A stretch of 51,882 nt of DNA, from positions 1-51,882 of the forward strand of contig CALFWR010000010.1 of the NCBI GenBank assembly GCA_937928555.1, given 5' to 3'. Each line of letters starts with the position of its first letter. The first letter of the stretch is position 1. Under the pieces are notes generated by a model, which was given only the letters and a program-made list of their open reading frames with translations, searched no databases and was not told the origin of the DNA. A program made the translations under genes and the position numbers. This DNA comes from an uncultured Pirellulaceae bacterium (lineage in GTDB: Bacteria > Planctomycetota > Planctomycetia > Pirellulales > Pirellulaceae). This document shows positions 16,938 through 24,394 of the stretch, piece after piece.

Positions 16938-18039
16938 ATGGACACTGAACTGATTGACCGTTCGACTTCGATCCGCCAGCGCATTACCCAGTTGCGGGAC
17001 AGTCTTTGACTACGATTCAAAAATTGCTCAATCTGCTCAAATCGAACAGCAGATGGCTGCGGCTGGTTTTTGGGATGACCAGGAGAAAGCCCAGGAAGTT
17101 GTGGGGCAACTCAAATCGCTCAAAGCCATCGTCGCTCCGATGAAGGAACTGCTGGTCGCCGACGAAGACATGCAAGCTCTCATCGAGATGGGCGCTGAAG
17201 ACGAATCGATCGTTCCCGAAATCGAATCGGAAATCAAACGGCTGGAAAAAGAGCTGGACGAACTGGAGCTCAAATCGTTGCTCAATGGCGAGCACGATGG
17301 CTGCGGCGCGATCCTCACGATTTACGCGCGCGACGGCGGCACCGATGCCAATGACTGGGCCGAGATGATGTTGCGGATGTATTCGCAGTGGGCGGCGAAG
17401 TACGAGTACACGATCGAGCTGATGGACCGCAGCGACAACCCGGATGCAGGAATCAACAACGCCGCGATCGCGATCCGCGGCCCGATGGCCTACGGCTACC
17501 TCAAAGGCGAAAGAGGCGTCCACCGCTTGGTACGCATCAGCCCGTTCAACTCCGAAGGCAAACGCCAGACGAGTTTTGCGGCAGTCGATGTGACGCCGGA
17601 GATTTCCGATTCGGTGGAAGTCGATATCGACGAATCCGATGTTCGCGTGGATACCTATCGCGCCAGCGGTGCCGGTGGTCAACACGTGAACAAGACCGAC
17701 AGTGCGATTCGACTGACACACATCCCGACCGGCGTCGCGGTGCAGTGCCAGACCCAGCGTTCCCAGCACAAGAACCGGGCTCAGGCCTGGAAGATGTTGC
17801 GGGCGGCACTGGCACGTGTGGAAGAAGAAAAGCGCGATGCCGAAAATGCGGAAAGCTACAAAAGCAAAGCCCAGGTTGGCTTTGGCTCGCAGATTCGCAA
17901 TTACTTCCTGCACCCGGATCAGCGGGTCAAAGATGCCAGAACAGGTCACTACGTAGGGGACTTTCAGAAAGTCCTCGACGGGGAGATTCAGGGTTTTCTG
18001 GATGCGTATTTGAACTGGCTGGCAAAGGAAGGAAGCTAA
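16938..18039 (+). CDS. prfB: Peptide chain release factor 2 with programmed +1 frameshift
   Basis: RF2 reads UGA and UAA and releases the peptide at the ribosome. The frame starts at ATG 16938 (MDTELIDRSTS...), reaches TGA at 17007-17009 after 23 codons, and continues in the +1 frame from GAC 17008 (DYDSKIAQSAQ). The full protein is about 367 aa, the normal size. The RF2 codon-recognition motif SPF (RISPFNSEGKRQ) and the GGQ release motif (SGAGGQHVNKTDSAIRL) are both present. The frameshift signal CTTTGAC is the one used in most bacteria to adjust RF2 to its own level. A frame opened at 16954 alone would give a wrong N-terminus. The TAA stop is one base from a MITE whose TSD, CTAAC, contains that stop. 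Confidence 0.95.
17004..17010 (+). promoter_or_regulatory. prfB: Programmed +1 frameshift site of prfB
   Basis: CTT TGA C, the canonical RF2 site. The upstream context is GCGGGACAGT, which contains only a partial Shine-Dalgarno-like GGGA instead of the strong AGGGGG found in E. coli. Low RF2 lets the ribosome slip from CTT to TTT and read GAC, so the protein autoregulates. Confidence 0.93.
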
Positions 18040-18040
18040 C

Positions 18041-18228
18041 CCCGGATTATTCACGACGACGGGCGTTGATTTTACGCCTGACCAACCGGAGCAATGGAAA
18101 AGGCTGAATTTCAATAAGAAATGTAAATCATCCGGTAGATGAAAACCACAGCGATCGTTTCATCGCATCAGAGTCGCGGATCACTGTCTCAACTGATTCT
18201 AACGCCCACGACTCGTGAATAATCCGGG
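18041..18228 (-). mobile_element. MITE family 1, full copy with TSD CTAAC at the prfB stop
   Basis: 188 bp in the reverse orientation. Perfect 5-bp duplications CTAAC flank it (18036-18040 and 18229-18233). The left duplication contains the TAA stop of prfB, so the gene end is intact. Confidence 0.95.
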
Positions 18229-18238
18229 CTAACGTAAC

Positions 18239-18275
18239 GTGGTTGTGGCTCGCAGCACTGGAATCCACAACCAGG
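18239..18275. repeat. GTGGTTGTGG...CCACAACCA palindrome
   Basis: Resembles the palindrome at 5404-5456. It lies between the MITE and the VOC gene. Confidence 0.4.
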
Positions 18276-18310
18276 TACATTTCCTTTTTCCCGCTACAAT
18301 GAACTCCACC

Positions 18311-18664
18311 ATGTCCGATCATCACAAGTTTCACTACATCGAGCTTCCCGCATCCGACGTGGACGAGATGAAGGCCTTTTACGGCAACGCCTTCGGTTGG
18401 ACTTTCAAGGACTGGGGTCGGGAGTATGTGGAAATTCAGGGCGCCGGTGTCGAAGGTGGATTCGATGCCAGCAGCGGTGACAGAAAGCCATCGAATCAAG
18501 GCGCGCTGGTGATCCTTTTTTCCAATGACCTCGAAGCAACACGACAAGCTGTCATCAACAACGGCGGCAGGGTCTCGGTGGAAACATTCGAGTTTCCTGG
18601 CGGCCGCAGGTTTCACTTCACCGACCCCAGCGGCAACGAACTGGCCATCTGGACCAAAGCGTAG
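18311..18664 (+). CDS. VOC/glyoxalase-family protein
   Basis: 117 aa, starting MSDHHKFHYIELPASDVDEMKAFYGNAFGW; an ATG 12 bases earlier is also possible. The vicinal-oxygen-chelate fold is recognisable from the HYIELPASDV..MKAFYGNAFGW start and the C-terminal GRRFHFTDPSGNELAIW. Metal ligands of the family would be at the first H/E and the late E (GNELAIW). VOC proteins are small metal-dependent enzymes or antibiotic/lactone-binding proteins; no substrate can be assigned. The stop leads straight into the tandem REP array. Confidence 0.85.
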   Translation: MSDHHKFHYIELPASDVDEMKAFYGNAFGWTFKDWGREYVEIQGAGVEGGFDASSGDRKPSNQGALVILFSNDLEATRQAVINNGGRVSVETFEFPGGRRFHFTDPSGNELAIWTKA

Positions 18665-18836
18665 GCGTAGGGCCGGTTCCCACCGGCCACAGTTTCACTT
18701 CACAAAGCGTAGGCGTAGTAGGCGTAGGGCCGGTTCCCACCGGCCACAGTTTCACTTCACAAAGCGTAGGCGTAGGGCCGGTTCCCACCGGCCGCAGTTT
18801 CACTTCACAAAGCGTAGGGCCGGTTCCCACCGGCCG
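18665..18836. repeat. Tandem array of four REP-like hairpins
   Basis: GGCCGGTTCCCACCGGCC occurs at 18671, 18728, 18776 and 18818, spaced 57, 48 and 42 bp. The spacers share CACAGTTTCACTTCACAAAGCGTAG. Each repeat can fold into a 7-bp stem. The array lies right after the VOC gene, so it may stabilise or terminate its mRNA. Not a CRISPR: repeats and spacers are equally conserved, and spacing varies. Confidence 0.9.
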
Positions 18837-18937
18837 CATTCGATTCATAAACTATGTCACCGCTCGGTCCACGGCCGCAACTGAGCTGTTCTCAATCAGT
18901 CCCTCTTTAACACCCGAATCCATTCGACACCAAAGAC

Positions 18938-18954
18938 GGCCGGCAAAACCGGCC
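18938..18954. repeat. Degenerate REP-like palindrome
   Basis: GGCCGGCAAAACCGGCC: the same family with a different loop and an imperfect stem, 9 bp before the ATG of the aldehyde dehydrogenase gene. Confidence 0.65.
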
Positions 18955-18962
18955 CTACGAAC

Positions 18963-20480
18963 ATGAAACTCCTCGAAAAACTCAGCATCCAACCTGTAAA
19001 CTCCGGCGCCTGCTTTGGCCCCCAAGGCTGGATCGACGATGCGTCAGCAAAGAAGCTCACGTCTTTCAACCCGTCGACCGGTGAAGCGATCGCCGAAGTC
19101 CAACTGTGCGATCGTGGGACTTACGACGAAGTCATCGGTCAGTCCGTTCAATCGTTTCAGTCCTGGCGAAGCGTACCGGCACCCAAACGCGGCTCGCTAA
19201 TCCGCGATCTGGGAAACGCACTGCGGGAAAACCTTGAGCCGCTGGGCGAACTGGTTGCTTTGGAGATGGGCAAGATCCGCGCTGAAGGCATCGGCGAAGT
19301 TCAGGAGATGATCGACATCTGTGACTTTGCCGTTGGGCTTTCACGGCAGCTTTGCGGGTCGACGATGCACTCCGAACGACCCGGACACCGCATGTACGAA
19401 CAGTGGCATCCACTGGGACCGGTTGGAATTATTTCTGCGTTTAACTTTCCTGTCGCGGTCTGGTCATGGAACGCGGCCTTGGCTGCGGTATGCGGCAACA
19501 CGATGGTCTGGAAGCCCTCTCCGCTGACACCGCTGACCGCCGTGGCGACCCAGCACATTTGCAATTCCGTGATGGCCGACCATGGCGTCAGTGGGCTTTT
19601 CTGCTTGACGGTCGGTGAGAACGAAACGGTCGGAACTCAAATTCTGGACGACAAAAGGCTGCCCCTGATCAGCTTTACCGGATCCTCCAAAGTCGGACAA
19701 ATGGTGGCCTCTCGCGTCGCGGGCCGGTTTGGCAAAACGCTTTTGGAGCTCGGCGGCAACAACGCGATCATTGTCGAACCGGATGCCAATCTGGACCTTG
19801 CGATTCGCGGAATCGTATTCGGAGCCATTGGTACCGCCGGGCAAAGGTGCACTTCGACGCGGCGTTTGCTGGTCCATCAGGATTGCATCGACGACGTGAC
19901 CGACCGTCTGGTCAAAGCCTACTCGCAAGTCACCATCGGCGATCCGCTGGACGCGGCGACACTGATGGGGCCTCTGATCACACCGCAATCAATCGAAGCG
20001 ATGAAGGCCGCGATTGAAACGGCCAAATCCGAAGGCGGCGAGGTCGTTTGCGGTGGCGACGTCGTGCCAGGAAAAGGCAACTTTGTCCAGCCAACGATCA
20101 TCCGCATGCCCGCGCAGACGGATCAGATTCATCACGAAACCTTCTCGCCGATTCTGTACGTGATCCCCTACTCGGACATCGACCAGGCGATCGAAATGCA
20201 GAACGCCGTTCCGCAGGGGCTTTCGAGCGCGATTTTCACGACGAATCTGTTGACGGCCGAGCGGTTCCTGTCAGCAACCGGATCCGATTGCGGGATCGCC
20301 AACGTCAACATCGGCACCAGCGGTGCAGAGATCGGCGGTGCCTTTGGTGGCGAGAAAGAAACCGGCGGTGGGCGCGAGTCAGGAAGTGATGCCTGGAAAG
20401 TCTACATGCGGCGACAAACCAACACGATCAACTGGTCAAAGGAACTGCCGTTGGCGCAAGGCATCCAGTTCGGGGACTAG
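18963..20480 (+). CDS. ALDH7-type aldehyde dehydrogenase
   Basis: 505 aa, a full-length NAD(P)+-dependent aldehyde dehydrogenase. The cofactor and active-site signatures are present: ISAFNFPVAVWSWN, the catalytic glutamate in LLELGGNNAI, and the nucleophilic cysteine in GTAGQRCTSTRR. The N-terminal SIQPVNSGACFGPQGW and GHRMYEQWHPLGPVGIISAF resemble the ALDH7 group (alpha-aminoadipic semialdehyde dehydrogenases). The likely reaction is oxidation of a semialdehyde to a carboxylate, possibly in lysine or choline metabolism, but the substrate is not proven. A small membrane-protein gene follows after three bases. Confidence 0.88.
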   Translation: MKLLEKLSIQPVNSGACFGPQGWIDDASAKKLTSFNPSTGEAIAEVQLCDRGTYDEVIGQSVQSFQSWRSVPAPKRGSLIRDLGNALRENLEPLGELVALEMGKIRAEGIGEVQEMIDICDFAVGLSRQLCGSTMHSERPGHRMYEQWHPLGPVGIISAFNFPVAVWSWNAALAAVCGNTMVWKPSPLTPLTAVATQHICNSVMADHGVSGLFCLTVGENETVGTQILDDKRLPLISFTGSSKVGQMVASRVAGRFGKTLLELGGNNAIIVEPDANLDLAIRGIVFGAIGTAGQRCTSTRRLLVHQDCIDDVTDRLVKAYSQVTIGDPLDAATLMGPLITPQSIEAMKAAIETAKSEGGEVVCGGDVVPGKGNFVQPTIIRMPAQTDQIHHETFSPILYVIPYSDIDQAIEMQNAVPQGLSSAIFTTNLLTAERFLSATGSDCGIANVNIGTSGAEIGGAFGGEKETGGGRESGSDAWKVYMRRQTNTINWSKELPLAQGIQFGD

Positions 20481-20483
20481 CGG

Positions 20484-20909
20484 ATGTGGAAACTGTGGAT
20501 TTCGCGAGTCTTTCGCTGGGACGGTCTGCTTCCGATTGCGATTCTGCTGATTCCGTTGGCTCTGCGGTTGCTGTTTCCCAATCAACGCTGGGCAATTGAA
20601 CTGGCTTCCGTGGTCCTGCCGATTGGTGGGTTCGCGATTCGCCTTTTGGTGGGATACCACTTTATCAACACCAACCACTGCAACAAAAGTTTTCAGATTT
20701 TGCAGGCGTGGTTGCTGGTGGCGGGCCTGGCCATGATGACGCTGCTTGATTGCGTGATTATTCTTTCGGTGCTAATGCCCAAAGGAGCTCTGGCGATGAA
20801 CGCGTTTGACATTGCGATGTCAGCGGGGCTGTACGCGCTGTATCTGTTATTGATGATCGTGGCGATGTACCCGGGAATCGCCCCGATCGAAAAACCGCGC
20901 GTAAAGTAG
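20484..20909 (+). CDS. Small multi-pass membrane protein
   Basis: 141 aa. Four hydrophobic segments at about 13-31, 40-58, 74-95 and 105-125 (LPIAILLIPLALRLLF, IGGFAIRLLVGYHF, LLVAGLAMMTLLD, ALYLLLMIVAMY). Only three bases separate the stop of the aldehyde dehydrogenase gene from this ATG, so they are probably one transcript with coupled translation. I do not recognise the family, and no catalytic residue pattern is seen. Confidence 0.75.
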   Translation: MWKLWISRVFRWDGLLPIAILLIPLALRLLFPNQRWAIELASVVLPIGGFAIRLLVGYHFINTNHCNKSFQILQAWLLVAGLAMMTLLDCVIILSVLMPKGALAMNAFDIAMSAGLYALYLLLMIVAMYPGIAPIEKPRVK

Positions 20910-20911
20910 TA

Positions 20912-20928
20912 GGCACACTCCGTGTGCC
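20912..20928. repeat. Hairpin GGCACACTCCGTGTGCC
   Basis: Perfect 7-bp stem with a TCC loop, directly behind the stop of the gene at 20484. A sister copy (GGCACGC-TCC-GCGTGCC) lies at 23918-23934. It may act as a terminator-like or REP-type element. Confidence 0.7.
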
Positions 20929-20981
20929 GTCGAGCGGATCGGTGACCTGAGTCAGAGCGATCCAAATTGTTCACTACTTAT

Positions 20982-21166
20982 CCCGGATTATTCACGAGGC
21001 ATGGCGTCAGAATCAGTTCCGACAGCAATCCGCGACTCTGATGCGATGAAACGATCGCTGTGGTTTCATCTATCGGATGATTTACATCTCTTGTTGAAAT
21101 TCAGCTTTTCCCTTGCTGCTGTTGGCCAGACGTAGAATCAACGCCCGTCGTCGTGAATAATCCGGG
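20982..21166 (+). mobile_element. MITE family 1, TSD CTTAT at a stop codon
   Basis: 185 bp. Perfect 5-bp duplications CTTAT (20977-20981 and 21167-21171). The right duplication contains the TAA stop (complement of 21168-21170) of the minus-strand gene at 21168. Confidence 0.95.
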
Positions 21167-21167
21167 C

Positions 21168-22103
21168 TTATTTTTTCCAAAAGTACACCAAAGCACAAAC
21201 GCAAAGTACCGCCATGAGGATCCAGTGCCATCGACGCTTTCCAGTAGGCTGTGCAACGAAATCCTCGATACCGAAGGCCGCGGGTGTAAAATCCTCTTTT
21301 GATCCCTCGTATTTCGCGATAGACACAATCTCAATTTTGACACCTTTCTCGATGTATTCGGAGGGTATCCAGCGGTCTTCAAATTTCGAGTAGCTTATTT
21401 CCATGTCAGCTATTGGAAATCGAACGCCCGTCGTGTTCCCGTGTTTTTGAAGATGATCAGAAATTGCTTTTTCGTTTGACAGATCTTTCCCGTCCATATC
21501 CCCGACTACACAATACACTCGCTTGATCATGCAGTTTCGATCAGGAAAAATTTCGATTTGGCCAACAACCGGCAGCGTTTCACTTCCACTTTTTAATATG
21601 GTCTCGTATTCGAAAGTCCAAACTTTTGCTCCGTCAACCAATTGTTCATCACACGACTTAAAAGCCTCGAAGAGGTCTTTGTTAGGGAAATTCAAATCCC
21701 AGAGAGTCGTGGCGACTTTGGGTCGCCGTGCCGTATTGTGGATGTCTTTCAAAGCACGTTGACAAAATTCATCTGCATCTGATTCGTTGATAATAAAGGG
21801 TTCGCCGTTTGTCGTTCTAACTCGAAATGCATGATCATTAGCCAAGACGACAGTCGTGCCTCCATCGGGTTGAACAAGTTGTTGAAAACTGGGATTGAGT
21901 TGTCGAAAAATGTGATCTACGGAAACAACCTTACTGGCGGTTTTGGTTACGGATTTCTTCAGCTCAACTTCCAATCCATCAAAAATCCTGTGAGTATCGA
22001 CACTGTTATTCACGCAGTGTTGATAAGCGGCATCGATAGAAATGGATTTACCCTGAAAAGGGATACCCGGCAAATACAGCAGCGCGATAAACAACCAAAT
22101 CAT
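21168..22103 (-). CDS. Hypothetical membrane-bound protein paired with DUF1559 pseudopilin
   Basis: 311 aa. An N-terminal hydrophobic leader (residues 1-17, MIWLFIALLYLPGIPF) and a C-terminal helix (about 290-308, WILMAVLCVCALVYFWKK) bracket a large extracytoplasmic body rich in beta strands; at least four cysteines are visible (HCVNN, FCQRAL, SCDEQ, NCMIKRVYC). I do not recognise the family. Its start overlaps the stop of the DUF1559 gene (22100) by four bases, so the two are translationally coupled and probably act together. DNA is A+T-rich compared with flanking genes. The stop sits against a MITE. Confidence 0.7.
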   Translation of the reverse strand: MIWLFIALLYLPGIPFQGKSISIDAAYQHCVNNSVDTHRIFDGLEVELKKSVTKTASKVVSVDHIFRQLNPSFQQLVQPDGGTTVVLANDHAFRVRTTNGEPFIINESDADEFCQRALKDIHNTARRPKVATTLWDLNFPNKDLFEAFKSCDEQLVDGAKVWTFEYETILKSGSETLPVVGQIEIFPDRNCMIKRVYCVVGDMDGKDLSNEKAISDHLQKHGNTTGVRFPIADMEISYSKFEDRWIPSEYIEKGVKIEIVSIAKYEGSKEDFTPAAFGIEDFVAQPTGKRRWHWILMAVLCVCALVYFWKK

Positions 22104-23050
22104 TCGGCGACTTCTCCACTTGCTCTAGTCATAAGAGAATCGAGCACGTCGAAGCTGGTATCCCGTGAATAGGATTGAACGCTTCCATCGCAGCGAACAA
22201 AGACAATGAAGTTGCCTGCAAAGTGCGAACTTGAAAAGTTTGATCGAAGATTCCTGTTGAACAAATCTCTCGAAGGATCGTCATCAGAAAAGTATCCGAA
22301 AATACCACCAAGTCCATTTTGAAACACTGAGTGGCGTGCGTTGATTTTGGTTTCTGCGACTGCTGGCTCGACGGCAAGTCCACCGACAGCTTCGCCCGCC
22401 AAAAAGGTATTGCTTGAACCATCGGTGATGTCCGAAATTGCTACTTCCGAATTCTCATAGAAAATGCCCTGGTTCGGAAAGACCGCCAGATTGCCGTCCA
22501 CTATCTTTGAGATGGACCCCGACGACCCCAAGTAGTTTGTCCAGAACGGCTGCGAGTCAGGAAAGCGCACAGGAAAAAAAGATTCGGACCGACCCAGCGA
22601 GAATTTCGTGCATAGTAGCCATTGCTTGTCACCATATCCATCTGACGGACACCGAAAAAGTGGAACTATGTTTGTAGACGCAATCTCCGCCAATTCGGGT
22701 AGGTCGTACCACGGTTCTCCTGGCTGATCGATATTCCATCTGAATGAGGAAGCATCCCTCAAATTGTTGTGCAAAGTGTCTTGATCGAGAAAGGGAAGCA
22801 GAAACACCAGATGTCCGACGAGTTGGGACTGCTCAATTGCATTCGGATCGACGAGCTGTCCCGTCGGAAAATGCTGATTCGCTGATTCAAAATTGAGAGC
22901 TGCCAGTCCAACTTGCCGAAGGTTGTTTTTACATTGCGTGAGCCTTGCCGATTCTCGAATCGACTGGGCGGCGGGAATCAACAGTGCCAGCAAAATGCCA
23001 ACGACAGCAATAGAAACGAGAAGCTCAACTAGTGTAAACGCTCTTGACAC
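22100..23050 (-). CDS. DUF1559 (H-X9-DG type) prepilin-like protein
   Basis: 316 aa. It starts MSRAFTLVELLVSIAVVGILLALLIPA, a type IV prepilin-like N-terminus with the A|FTLVE processing site and the conserved glutamate at the fifth position. The C-terminal region holds HFAGNFIVFVRCDGSV, the H-Xn-DG motif that gives this planctomycete family its name. The body has the family's CKNNLRQVGLAALNFESAN and RCPSDG blocks. Members are exported with a pseudopilin-like helix and are very numerous in planctomycetes; the function is not known. It shares four bases with the following hypothetical gene. Confidence 0.92.
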   Translation of the reverse strand: MSRAFTLVELLVSIAVVGILLALLIPAAQSIRESARLTQCKNNLRQVGLAALNFESANQHFPTGQLVDPNAIEQSQLVGHLVFLLPFLDQDTLHNNLRDASSFRWNIDQPGEPWYDLPELAEIASTNIVPLFRCPSDGYGDKQWLLCTKFSLGRSESFFPVRFPDSQPFWTNYLGSSGSISKIVDGNLAVFPNQGIFYENSEVAISDITDGSSNTFLAGEAVGGLAVEPAVAETKINARHSVFQNGLGGIFGYFSDDDPSRDLFNRNLRSNFSSSHFAGNFIVFVRCDGSVQSYSRDTSFDVLDSLMTRASGEVAE

Positions 23051-23156
23051 CCTGACTCCCTTTTTGGAATAGCAATTTCGACCTGCGGTGGAACCGACAG
23101 GTGTGGCTGGGTTAGTAGTAGCAGTACGATTTTTTTGCCGGACACCTTCTCATCAA

Positions 23157-23369
23157 CCCGGATTATTCACGAGGCGTGGGCGTCAGAATCAGTAATCAGT
23201 TGAGACAGTGATCCGCGACTCTGATGCGATGAAACAGTCGCTGTGGTTTTCATCTACGAGACAATTTACATTTCTTGTTGAAATTCAGCTTTTCCCTCGC
23301 TCTCCCTTGCTCCCGTTGCTCCCGTTGGCCAGACGTAGAATCAACGCCCGTCGTCGTGAATAATCCGGG
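23157..23369 (+). mobile_element. MITE family 1, longer variant
   Basis: 213 bp. An 8-bp duplication near the left (TCAGTAATCAG) and expansion in the CTTGCTCCCGTTGCTCCCG stretch make it longer. Flanks ATCAA and ATGAA agree at four of five bases. Confidence 0.9.
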
Positions 23370-23512
23370 ATGAAACATCTCAATCACCAGAATAACGCCC
23401 CGCCAAGGTCAGAGTCAAGAAAAATTAGGCTGCCTTCTGCTGTCGTCACGATTTCCATTTCATCGTGGCTTGCAAACGGTTGCAAGCTCTTGAATTTCCC
23501 AAGGTCCTTCAC

Positions 23513-23699
23513 CCCGGATTATTCACGAGGCGTGGGCGTCAGAATCAGTTGAGACAGTGATCCGCAACTCTGATGCGATGAAACGATCACTGTGGTTTTC
23601 ATCTACCGAATGATTTACATTTCTTGTTGAAATCCAGCGTTCCCCTTGCTTCTGTTGGCCAGACGTAGAATCAACGCCCGTCGTCGTGAATAATCCGGG
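23513..23699 (+). mobile_element. MITE family 1, TSD TTCAC
   Basis: 187 bp with perfect 5-bp duplications TTCAC (23508-23512 and 23700-23704). On its right it adjoins the MauE-like remnant. Confidence 0.95.
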
Positions 23700-23974
23700 T
23701 TCACATTGGCCGTTGGATTGCAATCGGTTTGTTCAGTTTGTTTTTCGTTGGCGCGACGAAAACATTGGTGGACGGGAAACAATCGTGCGGCTGTTTTGGA
23801 GTTGTTACAATTCACCCGGCTATTACGGTAGCACTGGACGTGATTGTCTTGATCTCATTGGTTTGTTGGTCACCGCCGCCTCTGCTGGATAGAATTTTCG
23901 GCTTAGTTTGTGAAGCTGGCACGCTCCGCGTGCCGTCCAGGCAGGCTCCAACGCTTTGGCTGTGCCACATTTAA
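23700..23974 (+). pseudogene. Remnant of a MauE/DoxX-like membrane protein gene
   Basis: The frame beginning at 23700 reads HIGRWIAIGLFSLFFVGATKT and then GKQSCGCFG, VALDVIVLISLV. The SCGCFG motif followed by a helix is typical of the C-terminal part of MauE/DoxX-like redox-associated membrane proteins. No start codon or N-terminal helices are found upstream. A MITE is inserted at the beginning of the recognisable part, and the frame upstream of it is stopped within about 30 codons. The frame later runs into a GGCACGCTCCGCGTGCC hairpin. This is probably a broken gene. Confidence 0.5.
23918..23934. repeat. Hairpin GGCACGCTCCGCGTGCC
   Basis: Second copy of the hairpin at 20912-20928, with compensatory base changes in the stem (CAC/GTG to CGC/GCG), so the fold is conserved. 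Confidence 0.7.
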
Positions 23975-24315
23975 CGCACGCAATAGCCGCCAGACAACAG
24001 AAAAGCCGTGATCCGCTCCACATGGTCACCCTGCACTTCCACGTTGTCATCATCAATCGTGCCGCCGGCACCGCAATGGTTCTTGATATCGGAAAGAAAC
24101 TGGCGCCGCTGAGCGGTCGGCCCGCGAAAGTCGTGTATCACGGTCATGAACTTTCCACGTTTTCGCTTTTCCAGGCGAACACGAAGACTCTGTTTCTCCG
24201 GCGGCACATCGGCTTCGGCTTGCACCACCGGTTGGCAGTCGCAGGTCTTCACATCCAGACCACACTGCTCGCAGAGAACGGGACGTTCAAGTTCGGTACC
24301 GTCGAAGAGTCCCAT
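23971..24315 (-). CDS. SUI1/eIF1-like translation factor (YciH type)
   Basis: 114 aa. It begins MGLFDGTELERPVLCEQCGLDVKTC, then a linker, and the SUI1 domain from about 45: LEKRKRGKFMTVIHDFRG, DIKNHCGAGGTIDDDNVEVQGDHVERITAFLLSGGY. This is the usual bacterial YciH domain, related to eIF1, expected to bind the 30S subunit and affect start-site fidelity. A CxxC...CDC pattern at the N-terminus (CEQCGLDVKTCDC) may hold zinc and is an addition to the minimal family. AAAGGA lies before ATG 24315. An upstream in-frame extension to 24492 is not supported. Confidence 0.9.
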   Translation of the reverse strand: MGLFDGTELERPVLCEQCGLDVKTCDCQPVVQAEADVPPEKQSLRVRLEKRKRGKFMTVIHDFRGPTAQRRQFLSDIKNHCGAGGTIDDDNVEVQGDHVERITAFLLSGGYCVR

Positions 24316-24394
24316 CGGTGTCCTTTCTGAAAAGATCGTCGAAGTCGAGGCTCCAGCCGAACGGGCAAAACCGCGGCTGATTTTGGCACGCAAC

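Larger units (their letters stand above)
23051..23970. other. Region of 920 bp with two MITEs and a gene remnant
   Basis: Apart from two family-1 MITEs and the MauE-like remnant (listed separately), no intact gene is visible. The stretch 23370-23512 between the MITEs holds no recognisable gene. Confidence 0.7.

Noticed and set aside
18665..18836. The REP array as a CRISPR
   Set aside because: Spacers are also repeats of each other, spacing is uneven and no cas genes are present.
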